Source: Sphagnum compactum
Lineage: Eukaryota; Bryophyta; Sphagnopsida; Sphagnales
Direction: 5' to 3'
DNA: 64,000 bases
NCBI GenBank assembly: GCA_965153455.1
Contig: OZ234503.1
Location: forward strand, 9,243,118-9,307,117
Made by a program: the position numbers and the translations under genes. Below are positions 23,729-33,903 of this stretch, in pieces. Each line of letters starts with the position of its first letter. The first letter of the stretch is position 1. The notes below the pieces were generated by a model. The model searched no databases, had not been told where the DNA came from, and saw only the letters and a list, made by a program, of their open reading frames with translations.

Positions 23729-23858
23729 CTGTGCCCATCACCCATCCATCCCTTCATTCACTTAGTCACACAGCTCTGAGTCATCCAAATTTGATTGCTG
23801 CAACCTTGTGGATGTGCACACTACCCATAAACCCAGCTTGGTTATAGCATAAAGAGTT

Positions 23859-24158
23859 AAGTCAGTTCAGTCAAAGCAGCCTGAGATTCCAGCAGCAGAG
23901 CCTAAATATGAGGTTGCAATACAGACTTCTATGAATACTTTGGATTTGCGCGGTTGTCGAGTGGAGGAATCTTTACAGGAGTTGGACAGAGCACTGGCAA
24001 GTCGAGCTCCCCAGTCAGTGCTTTTTATTGTGCATGGCATGGGAACAGGTGCAGTGAAAGAGGCAGTGTGGAAAGTGCTGAAGAAGCATCCATATGTGGC
24101 CAAATTTGAGCAAGAGAGTATCATGAACCCAGGTTGTACAATAGTGTATATTAAGTAG
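23859..24158 (+). pseudogene. 3' terminal fragment of a MutS2 gene (Smr domain)
   Basis: The frame from 23856 to the TAG at 24156 encodes the C-terminal end of a type-2 MutS protein. A hinge-like stretch (EIPAAEPKYEVAIQTS) is followed by the Smr nuclease domain with its two hallmark motifs, NTLDLRGCRVEE and HGMGTGAVKEAVWKVL, then KHPYVAKFEQES and a CTIVYIK end. Full MutS2 has ATPase and clamp domains upstream; none is here. The frame opens exactly at the junction with the duplicated OTLD1 block, after an in-frame stop that lies within that block. It is therefore a fragment, not an exon with a visible acceptor. An in-frame ATG at 23931 could start a free-standing 75-residue Smr protein. Confidence 0.85.
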
Positions 24159-25847
24159 AACATGAGCTTCATCAAGATGGTGCTGGAGAGCAATCTCCAA
24201 CACTTCTAACAAGTAATTTAGCTATCCACATTAGTTTAGCCTATCTGAGTACAACTGGTTTCTGAACATATTCTGCAAACCAAGCAGAGCATTGCTGATT
24301 GTTATATCTTATGTGATGTGATCCTGATTTCCCTCAAAGTGGAGAGAAACTTCTCTGTCGAATGGGGTAACAACTTGTGTTCAGTTGTGCAGGTCTCAAC
24401 TGGACTGCTTCCACAGATGCTTGTCCTGGTGTTGTTTCAAACCTCACTTGTGGCTATTGATTTTGAAGCTTTCCTTTTAGATGCTCAATAAGCTGAGGCA
24501 CCTATAAGTGCAAGCACCATGACCAGTCATAATAAGGCTTCTGGTGCTTTTGTTCCCATTTTCTTCCTTATCTCAAATCCCTTTCCCAATAGATTTAAGA
24601 GTTTTTGTTTGCAAATTGTAAAATGATTTTCTTCAGACAGTTTTCAATCTGGGTAGGTTGTGCAAGAGGTCACATCCAATGGTCTCATTGAATACCTTGG
24701 TTGCAATTTCAGTGCAGTATGAGTTATGAGTCACAGTGGCTGAGATTCAGAAGGTCACAGTTTGAGAAGCACCCTCCGTGAAGGAAGACAGTCTACTCTG
24801 ATGGGTGCTTGTTGGGCATGAATTGTTGGTATGCCTTTCTTCTTGATCCATCTGTTGGCATTCAAATTGTGGTGGGATAGGTGGTAGAGAAGATGGCAAA
24901 CTTGAGAATAGGAGAAAGAATTGGGGTGTAAATGTTGTGGATTCAAGAATTGTGTACCTGAAGTAATAGGAATGAAGGTTGTGTTGTAAGCAGGTTCTGC
25001 ACCAGGCCATTTAGTGATGCAAGTCTAGAAATAAGGTGAGTTGGACAAGGAGATTTGAAGAGATTCGGAAGTGGTCATGTCACAACAGGCAGGTATGGCT
25101 TGAATTTACTCTGTATTCTTTCTCCAAGAAATGTGATATAACAATAATCAAACAGTACTAGGTTTTCTTTACTGCTGTCCAAAAGCTGCTAAGTCAACAG
25201 AAATATTGGTGAAGGCTGGAAAAATAGGTTAGAAAAAAACAAAAAAACTCAAAACTCAAAAGCTCAAAGAGGGTAAAGAGGGAAGATCTGAAGAGCTTGA
25301 AAGATGAGGAAAACAGATTGTTCCAAGACAAGTAAAGTAATAGCAAACATCAGGTTGTAGGTCTTCTGAATTGAATGAGCTTGTCAGGAAACCAGGGTGA
25401 GAAAGAGGTCATCCATGAGCAAATCAAAGAGAGTCCCCAAATCAAAAGATGTAATTAGGGTAGTGTACACAATTAAGAACCTATGGCATTCCTTGAAGAC
25501 AGTACATTGTACAAACAAGTATAACTATGCTATTTGAGGTGATTGTTGCACACAAGAACAAGATGTCACACACACAATTGTGGGTTCTCATCATTCTTGT
25601 CACATCATTCTTCTCTTGAGAACAAGAATGCAGAAAGCTACAATAGGTATATCCTTGAAGAGTCTTTCTCTCATTCCCTGAGGGACACTTAGGAAATCTT
25701 GAATTTCACCTATACTTTGCAATCTCATCTTGTTTGTGATTGCAGCAAATATTTTTCGTAAATTGGATCAACTTTTACCGCACCTCCTAAGGAGCACAGT
25801 ACCCCACCTCATGTGGGTTCCTATGAAGGTAAGTAAGGAGGGAAGGC

Positions 25848-25990
25848 ACTGGGTGGCTATTAGGTAGGTACATGTGGATGGTTAGTACATAACTAACCAC
25901 CATGGTTAGCTGTGGGATAGTAACACAATGAAAAAGCATTTCTTATTCACACATGATCCATCCTACATGGTGTGCTATTGGTTCACTTTG
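25848..25990 (-). repeat. dispersed repeat copy Q (inverted partner of 15175-15380)
   Basis: Its reverse complement matches the segment at 15175-15380 over the GTAGGATGGATC, CTTTTTCATTGTGTTAC, CTAACCATGGTGGTTAG and ACTAACCATCCACATG blocks. The pair brackets the left duplication copy and the MutS2 fragment. Confidence 0.65.
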
Positions 25991-26866
25991 GCCATCTATG
26001 ATTACAACAGACTCAGTTCATTAGGTACTGAAAAGTAAGAGTCAGTGGTGAAGGTAAATAAACTAAAACACTTTCCAATCTCATCTTGATTGTGATTGTA
26101 AAAATTGTTTTTCAAATTGCAGCTACTTTAATTTAACAGGTCTCCTAATGGACACAGCACCCATGTCATGTGAATTGAATTGTGTGCTGTGCATAAAAGA
26201 TAACCACAAAGCCCCAGATATGAATTAGCACTATCTCTCTCATCATACATTATTACATTATGCCTTTGAATTGGAATTTGCTTATGGTCTCTTCACTTAA
26301 AATCTTCGCTATAATCTGTGGGTGACCCATGGTCTTAAAGATAATATTTGGCATCTGAAAGAAAAACATTCAGATCTTTCCTACCACATTACAACTCTTG
26401 AATGACAACCAATTATATATAATATATCTATTTTCTCTAGAGAAGTATGTGAAATCAACCAAATAAAAGAAAATCTTCCAAATTTCCTCAAGCACATTCT
26501 ACATCATCCTATTAAAATGTCATCTTTCTTTGGGTGGGTTGTTATACCTTGTTAGTTGTTGCACATTACCATATTACCTAGGCTGGTTTGGTAGAAGATG
26601 CCTAACATAATAATAATTTTTATGTCATTTATTTTTGGAAGTAAAACAAAAATAAATTCTACAATTAGGCACTATACCAAATAATGAAGCTAGTTTGCTT
26701 TCAAGAGTTTTCAGATTTTCAGCATGCCAGGCTGGTACTTTTCAAAAAAATTAGCAAATTCAAAAACATTTAATTAGTGCCTAACCAGCCTAGGTACTAC
26801 AGCAGTACAGTACTTACTGCACAATCGATTGTTGCAACGAACTTACCCCTCTGCCAGCTTTTAACA

Positions 26867-27660
26867 GTAATTAGATTATTTGAGAAACGTTGAAGTTATC
26901 AAAACAAAAACAAAACTCAACAAATAAAATTTTGTGAATGAGAACAAAAAATCTTTCAATATATTCTGGAATATTCTAGTTTTTGACATAAAATCTTAAA
27001 AATAAAATAACCATTCAACATCGAAATGTTGCAGTTGCCTGGTAATACCTCACTTTGGACACTTCAGCTAGTACACCCATTCACACATAACTTGTACACA
27101 TGATATAAGATACATTCACATAATTGTGTATGCATGGATCAACACATACATATATAAAATTTGCACATACATGACCTCAACATGTGAATTCACGTATAAT
27201 TTTGCATATGTAAGCTTCAAGTTTCAACACTAATTACATTATTTCAGAAATGTTGAAATTTTGGAATTTTTTTTTTTTTCAATAAACAAAAAACTTTTGT
27301 GAAGGAAAATTATAAAATCTCTTAGAATAAATATATTCTAGTCTTGGACATGGAATGTTAAAAATAAAATAATTCTTTGACATTGAAATGTTGAAGTTGC
27401 CATGGTAACACCTCACTCTGGACATTTCAGCTGGTACCCATTTGCACATAACTTGTTTACATGGTTAAAACACATTCACAGAATTGGGGCTGGTACCCAT
27501 TTGCACATAACTTGTTTACATGATTAAAACACATTCACCGAATTGGGGCTGGTACCCATTTGCACATAACTTGTTTACATGATTAAAACACATTCACAGA
27601 ATTGGGTATACATATGATCAACAACTATATATAAGTTTTGCATGTACATGATCTCAACAC
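26867..27660. repeat. diverged tandem duplication (about 370 bp unit) with an internal 59-bp triplication
   Basis: 26867-27238 and about 27235-27660 align over ATTATTT..GAAAYGTTGAARTT, AAAATAAAATAA...CGAAATGTTG and CACATAACTTGT blocks. In the second copy the unit CTGGTACCCATTTGCACATA...AATTGGGG occurs three times with starts at 27431, 27490 and 27549, a period of 59 bp, almost identical between units. Confidence 0.8.
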
Positions 27661-28539
27661 TTCAATTCACATATTTTTGTATGCAACATGTATGTGCGTG
27701 ATCAATACATTCACATACATAATTATGTACACACATGTATGATCAATACATAAAATATTCAAATGGATTTGTATTACATGATCAAAGTATTTAATTATTC
27801 ACATATTTTGTACACTTGAACACGATTAACAAATTACATTGACCACTAGAGGATTTGAGGGCTTGGAGGAGGAGTAGTTTTGAATTGCAAATTACCAAAT
27901 TCTGCACTGTGATCTTAATGATTCAAGCTAGGTGATGAGGTGAAAAAAATGGAGAGAATGGATTATAGAGTTATATCATCACACATAGATTACATAAATA
28001 CATGGAATGAAATATGCTAATTAATATCATACCATGGCTAAAATTGATCATAACATGGCTGAAATTTGTCCTAGCATGGTTAATTATCATAGCTGATCAT
28101 GGGTAATTATCATGGTTGCTAGCTACCCATATAATTTTAAAAAATTCCTTTGCCATGATCTCTTCAACCCACAGCACTAATTCAAGAGATAGGTAATTAT
28201 CTAAAATAAGACAAAAGCGATGTCCAACCAGCACGGATACCTTCACAGCCCATTAAAAAGAGTTTCCAAAGCGGGGAGTGCGGTGCAAATGTAAACTTCA
28301 TTTTCGTTTCGTCTTTCCAAAAGACGTAAGACGTTGTTAGTGTTTGGTTTGCATAACTTTGGTTTTGCAGGATATTTTGTTTTATGGGTTTTCATCGTGA
28401 TCTTGATGATATGCTGCCCTTTTTCTTCCCCTCATCGTCATCCTCTAATCGTCATCCGCCGCTGCAGCTCTGCCATTCGTGAGAGATACAAATAGGTTAA
28501 TTCAGACAGCAACAAGCACCAGTTCGTCAGTCGTCCCCT

Positions 28540-28770
28540 GTTCCTCCTCCTCCTCCTCTACAGTAGCCCTGAGAACTGTTCCTCCTCCTCCTCCTCTGCA
28601 GTAGCCCTGAGAACTGTTGTAGTGGTCCCCTGCTCCTCGTCCTCCTCTAAAGCTTTCAGAATATGGTCTCAAATCTATGGTCTCAGATCGAGTAGCCTAA
28701 TTCTCGCCTGGACCTTGCAACTGTTTTATGTTCTTCCCCTGTTCCTCCTCCTCCTCCTCAGCTCTGAGAA
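28540..28770. repeat. CTC-rich microsatellites and a short tandem duplication in the 5' region of the propeller gene
   Basis: GTTCCTCCTCCTCCTCCTCT followed by RCAGTAGCCCTGAGAACT occurs twice in tandem near 28541-28615. More CTCCTC runs follow at about 28630 and 28740. Pyrimidine-rich 5' leaders of this kind are common in plant genes. Confidence 0.7.
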
Positions 28771-28985
28771 TGCTCTGAGATTCCAATAGCCTAATTCGCG
28801 CACAGAGCTTCCAACTGTTTTATATGCAGTTCTTTTTTCTTTCTTTCTTTCTAATTGTTAGTGTCGATCCGCGAGTGTAACCGATCGAGCCCGCGCGCGT
28901 GCTGCTCCCGCGACGTTGAATCACAGTGATTTTCGTTGAATCGCTCTGCTTTCTTCAGCGAGTTGAATCGCGAATTGTATCAGTG

Positions 28986-29211
28986 GTGAGTATTCATATC
29001 GCCCATGCGCATGGATTTGTTTCCCTTTCAGTACACTAGTGTTTCTTTTCTTTTCTTTTCTTGCATCTTGCATCTGATGTTTCGATCCATGTTCCGATCC
29101 ATTCTGTATTAGTAGGCGACTTCTGCACAAAGCTCTCTCTTGTATAACTGCAAACAAGAAAACAAAAGAATCCATGTAGTTATGTGACTTGATGCTGGAA
29201 AACACATGCAG
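28986..29211 (+). other. predicted 5' UTR intron of the propeller gene
   Basis: A strong donor (CAGTG|GTGAGT) at 28986 and an acceptor (CACATGCAG|TTAAG) ending at 29211 bracket 226 bp. The exon after it starts at 29212, five bases before the ATG at 29217. The first exon would be non-coding and would lie in the pyrimidine-rich leader. Confidence 0.55.
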
Positions 29212-29216
29212 TTAAG

Positions 29217-30758
29217 ATGAAGATGTCCAAGAAGATGTCTCGAGACCAACGGATAGCAACAAGCGCACTGATGGAGCTATCTGCACGTCCAACGGTACTC
29301 GCAATCAAGTCTGGACCACAACGGAGAGCACCAAAAGCACAAGCGCTAGCTGCCGCATCAAACACAGTAGCCCCAGCAGCGGCTGCTATCGGCAACGTTG
29401 TGAAGACAAAGTACAGGCATATCCATTTTTATAAAGACTCTGGCAAGTTTGGGACTTGGTCCAGGTAAGAATCTACTAGTCAAGGCTACTAGTGTTTTCT
29501 AGATCTACATGCAAGACCATTAAATGTTCAGGTGTGCTGATCAGTGTGCTGATCAGAGTCTCTGACGACTTCCTTCCTGGGTAACACCAGCTAGATGTAT
29601 AGCAACTGGTATTTAGATCACTAGTCTTTCTTGAATAGAAACACAAAACGTTAGGATTAAAATCTCCAACCACACGGGCCGGCAGTCTAGGACCAGGCTG
29701 GGGTTGACATTCAACCTGGGTCTGAATGCATGGCAGCAAGCTCCCAATTTGTCATGGCTACCACCTCATGCCAAAGTGCCTCTGCGATCGTGTGCTGGTG
29801 TGATCTGCTACACCACACCGACCGTGTAGCAGCTTACATCATGTGTTCTCCGTTCAACATGAAGTTCATGGTTCTTCCTAGAGATGGCACATTCCACGGA
29901 ATTGTACAAGAGATGATAGAGGTGCCGCCACTAGCCGCTGGGAACATTGACAACAACAACCCAGCTGATTGGAGAGAGCAGAGCTCAACAAGCTTTCAGC
30001 TCATTGTTATGGGGTTGTCGAACTGGCACAAACGGAAACCCGAGCGTGAAGCAGGACGCAGACCCGAGAGACTGTACCACAACGTGCTTCGTATCTACGA
30101 CTCCAGAACCAAGGCATGGAGTGCTCCTGTGGATGTCCCGGCCACCGAAGACTTTCCCGTGATGGTATTCGCATCTCGGAGAGTCAATCTAGTGGTGGCG
30201 TACACTGAAGTTCCAGCCGTTTTGAGCACTTACTGCAAGGGCGTGCTCTACATGATCTCTTTCGTCTCTGGTGTGTGCGTAGCATATGTGCTGCAAACGG
30301 GAAATATGATAACACTCCTCCGCAAACCCCAACAGTGGAAGGATCTGAAGCTGGGGCGGCCATTACCCCATGTAGTGGCATCCGAAGACCGGGTTTTCCT
30401 TGTCGACAACATTTGTAACTGTGAGGTTTCGATCTATGAGCTGCCGGGACCAGAGCAGGTGGTACGTAGCGAACTACTACAGCAAGAAGTCATAGAAGAG
30501 CCCACCTTGGTTTCCACAATGTATACAAATGTGCGAGTATTTCTTCCCAACAAACAAGCTAATTCAGAACACACTTTGAACTGTTTCTACCAGAGTGGCA
30601 GAATCTTCCTCATGAGTGATTCAGGAAATGAGGCCGTTATGTACCATTTGGTGGATGGCACTTGGACATGGCTTCCTAGGTTCCCACTCCTTGGTGTGCA
30701 TGGCAGGCGGGTGGATCGCATTGTAGGCCTTCCTTTCACACCCTGCTTGGGTATCTGA
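29217..30758 (+). CDS. F-box/kelch-associated-type propeller protein, no F-box seen
   Basis: Two coding exons, 29217-29464 (donor TCCAG|GTAAGA) and 29741-30758 (acceptor GGCAGCAAG), join in phase to give about 421 residues and make the stretch HFYKDSGKFGTW run on into SSQFVMATTSC. The order of features resembles the C-terminal propeller domain of plant F-box proteins: a GxxCxC-like core (SAIVCWCD), a CSPFNMKFMVLPRD segment equivalent to the usual 'NPxTRxWxxLPP', LRIYDSRTKAWSAP, a YCKGVLYMISF blade, and WTWLPRFPLLG near the end. The first 60 residues are basic and Ala-rich and contain no F-box, so SCF membership is not shown. An alternative start is the ATG two codons downstream. The gene lies between the duplication copies and is not itself duplicated. 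The family call rests on pattern similarity only. Confidence 0.68.
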
Positions 30759-33206
30759 TCAGTCTTGTAGTACAGTGATCTGCATGTGTTCAATACTGGG
30801 ACACTTTTTTTGTGCAAGTCCGCAGCTCTCAAGGGAGGAGATGATCAGTTGTTGTTGCTCATCTCTAAGATCTCAAAAAAAAAATTACATTGGCAGCCAT
30901 AGAACTTTTGAAGTTTGAACCTTGCAATAAAATTCATACTTTTCATTAAGGAATTGATCTAACGTTGCAGTGTGCTGAACTTTTGCCAGCTGCAAGAGAT
31001 TCAAGATTGTAACATTGTAGTAAATTGAATGTGTCAAACTTTGACACACTCTAGAGAGAGCTTCATGAATGTTCTTAGTGAGTTTTGCCAGCATGTGTTT
31101 TGAAAAGTTTGAGGGTTCAAACTTGTGTAAGAATCTTCATGAATGCTTTTGGGTCATACATGTCCAGTTCTTAACACACAAAAGAAGAAGAGAATAGAAT
31201 TTTCTGGTTCAACTGGTTTCTTTTGATTCTTTCTTGTGAACATATATAGAGAGATCATGTTGCAGTGCAATTGTTGTAAGGACTTAGTGACTTGGCTGTA
31301 TTTGAATTTTGCACTAAAGTGCAAGCCTGCTTTCGTCTGAACATTATTCTTGTCATTGTTGTAAATTGTAGCTGGTTCAGGCTTTCTTCTTCTGATCATC
31401 TGTGATTGATTGCATGAATATACCTGTGAATCTACCAAGCTTCGCAGCAGCAAGTGTATTGATCCAAGCTTGTACACACCAGTTGGAATTCAAAACATTT
31501 GTGCTCCAGAACTAGCTGCATGTCTGTTGGATCCAACAGCATTATCCTTCAACTGTTTAACCATCTCCTAAATGTTACTCCATCTAGGTAGAGATCTTGC
31601 AACTTGATGTATGATCAGTTCTTGAGCATCAAGTCTCTCTTTAAGGCCAGAGACAAGTACTGTATACGACGAATTCTTCTCCAGCTAATTACAGCTAAGT
31701 ACTTAAAACTGTGATAAGACAGAGTGCAGTCATAACTTATAAGAAGCTCCGGATCTACAACTGTGCACAATTATTTATGCAAGTCCCTCTGCAATAGAAA
31801 AACTCTGGAGACACCAAAAGTTGCTTGGTCCCAAAGTTCTACGTCTGATCTTGAACTGATTGCACATACAGCAGCTTGTTTGATCACCCCACCAGGAAAC
31901 AAAGATACAAAAATTACCAACTCGGAAGAAATAATTTTTCTGCTGATGACATTGAAGAGTATTTTCCCAATTTTTGATTGCACAAAACAGATCTGCAATT
32001 ATGCCTGAGAGCTTTTCAAACACTGCTCATTGGAATTTGATAACTTCTAGCTACATTGAACCTCCCACTTTGACTTCAGGTATAATATGCTGAAAAGTCA
32101 TTCTCCACATCCATAATACTTAACTATAATAGATAGATGCATAAATTTGTGGCTATAGATTTTCCACATCCATCCATCTAGATCTATCCTCTTTGGCAGC
32201 CTACACTCTAATGCAACTCTTCTTACAAAGTGTACAGTGCCTACCAAGGAGTTACAACCAGTGGTGGGCGAGTATCACTTTTTTTTTTCAATGATGGCTG
32301 CCTCAGTTTTTTCAAACTATTTTTTTCAAAGAACCTGGATGATTTTTCAATTTTCAAACTTTTCATACCCTTCAAGACTCTTTTTTTTTTCCTCCTTCAC
32401 AATCTGTTTTTACTTTTTTCATATTGGTCGATTAATAATATAATGACATACCTTGCATAAATTTGCAATTAGAAATGTTGTAGTATTTAAGTTTATTTTA
32501 AAACACAAACTATTCTATAGTTTTCAAATATTTATATGGCCAGCACATGAATCAGCTTGAGATACTTTGTAAGTTTCCAAATAGCCTAAACCCTACCCCT
32601 AGGTAACCTATAGCCTAGAAACAGTTTTTAATACCTGATTAACACTGGTTACAGTTGCAGTACCATCACATATATACTATCATGTATCACTAGTGCTGTG
32701 CTTATTGAGTCAATGCACCACATTCAAGGACCAAAGTCAGAAATGAATATAAGACAATGCTTGAAAGATGATCCCATCAGGGGTCTTGGTGCGGTTGGAA
32801 AAACCCTTCATGGTGCACCCAATTGGTTTCATAATGTTGCAGCCTACCATGGACAAGTTATTGAATATTGAACAATTTTTTCATTGAAAATTTATTTAAA
32901 TCAAAACTAAAAATTGTAGAAAAATCTGAGTGTGCTCTTGGTATTGTTAGAAAGCTCTCAATGAGTAGGATTTAACAAATGTGATCTGAAATTTTTTAGA
33001 ACTAAAGTGAGAGGGATATTGAATTTTGAGTAATTTATATCACTAAAAAAATTAATTAAATTACAAAAAACTGGTTTTGAAAGGAAAAAATAGTTGAAAA
33101 GTAACCGGTTCGCACTTGGCCAACAGCATAGGCTACACTAGTAAGATATTGCTTAAAGATGATCACATTCGAGGTCTCCCATCAAACCCTACATGTATAC
33201 TATATA
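30759..33206. other. 3' flank of the propeller gene and AT-rich spacer
   Basis: The first several hundred bases are probably 3' UTR. No coding region is recognised. Two weakly similar segments (GCTTGAAAGATGATCCCATC near 32758 and GCTTAAAGATGATCACATTC near 33150) hint at an old repeat pair. Confidence 0.4.
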
Positions 33207-33901
33207 CACTAAACCCCCTTTATGATTATGTTCATCTTAGTCACATTTTAGTTTGTGTCACACATTTCTTGGTAACCTTTTGGGTTAGTAGGAAACACCA
33301 TTTTTAGAGTCACTATCACATTCGTTAGTAGCACAAAATATTTACAAAGTTTTTTTTGTAAATGTGATTATAATGGGGGAAATTTAGAGCAAATATTAGG
33401 GTTTTGTAAACTGAAGTTCCTTTTGGCATTCTTAGTGTTGTTTTTTGTTCAAAGCGTGTAAACTAACAATAGTGAATTTAGTTGAAAAGAAAAGAAAAAA
33501 CAACTTTCTAATGTAAACAAGCAAAAGATGTGCGAACTTGTCAAGAAAACAAAAAAACTTAATTGAAAAAATCTAGTTGACAAGATACGCAAGCTATTAG
33601 TTAAGGAACTCAAATTCAATGTAAATCATAACATTAAAATAATCAAAAATAACAACCTTCTTCAAGACTAATAATGCATGGTAAAGCTTAGAATAACCCA
33701 TGTAAAAAATTTAAACGATTGACACCAATTTATTCTAACATAAAAGATATGTTTTTTAATTTAATTTTTTTTTTTTTTGGCCTATAGTCACAATCTTGTA
33801 AGGGTTTATATGGAATGTGATTATACATGTTTAAATCACAATTCATTAGTGTCACAAAAAACAGTAGTCACCAAGGGCATGATTATAAAGGGGGTTTATT
33901 G
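33207..33901. mobile_element. pogo/Tc1-mariner-like MITE (non-autonomous)
   Basis: The ends CACTAAACCCCCTTTATGAT and, read inward from the other side, CAATAAACCCCCTTTATAAT form terminal inverted repeats. Similarity extends about 55 bp to a TTTGTGTCACA / TTTTGTGACAC block. Each end is directly flanked by a TA dinucleotide (33205-33206 and 33902-33903), the target duplication expected for Tc1/mariner elements. A CAGTAAACCCC-like terminus is typical of the pogo branch. The 695-bp interior has no transposase frame. Confidence 0.8.
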
Positions 33902-33903
33902 TA

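Larger units (their letters stand above)
15784..23858. repeat. left copy (X1) of an 8.1-kb direct duplication
   Basis: Starting at AAAGGATTATAATTG and ending at ATAAAGAGTT, this 8075-bp block matches 42488-50550 in the same orientation at about 97% by eye, with small indels. It includes the last three exons of an OTLD1-like gene at its right end (22809-23728, minus) and about 7 kb of that gene's 3' flank. The match stops sharply: flanks on both sides differ from those of the right copy. No target-site duplication is visible. The right copy is contiguous with the complete gene, so X1 is inferred to be the derived copy. Confidence 0.95.
24160..28300. other. spacer with repeat relics between the MutS2 fragment and the propeller gene
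   Basis: The first part may be the old 3' flank of MutS2. No coding region is recognised. Related segments of about 330 bp begin near 25715 and 26050 (CAATCTCATCTTG...TTGTGATTG to CTCCTAA/TGGACACAG), forming a diverged tandem pair. Other repeats are listed separately. Confidence 0.45.
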
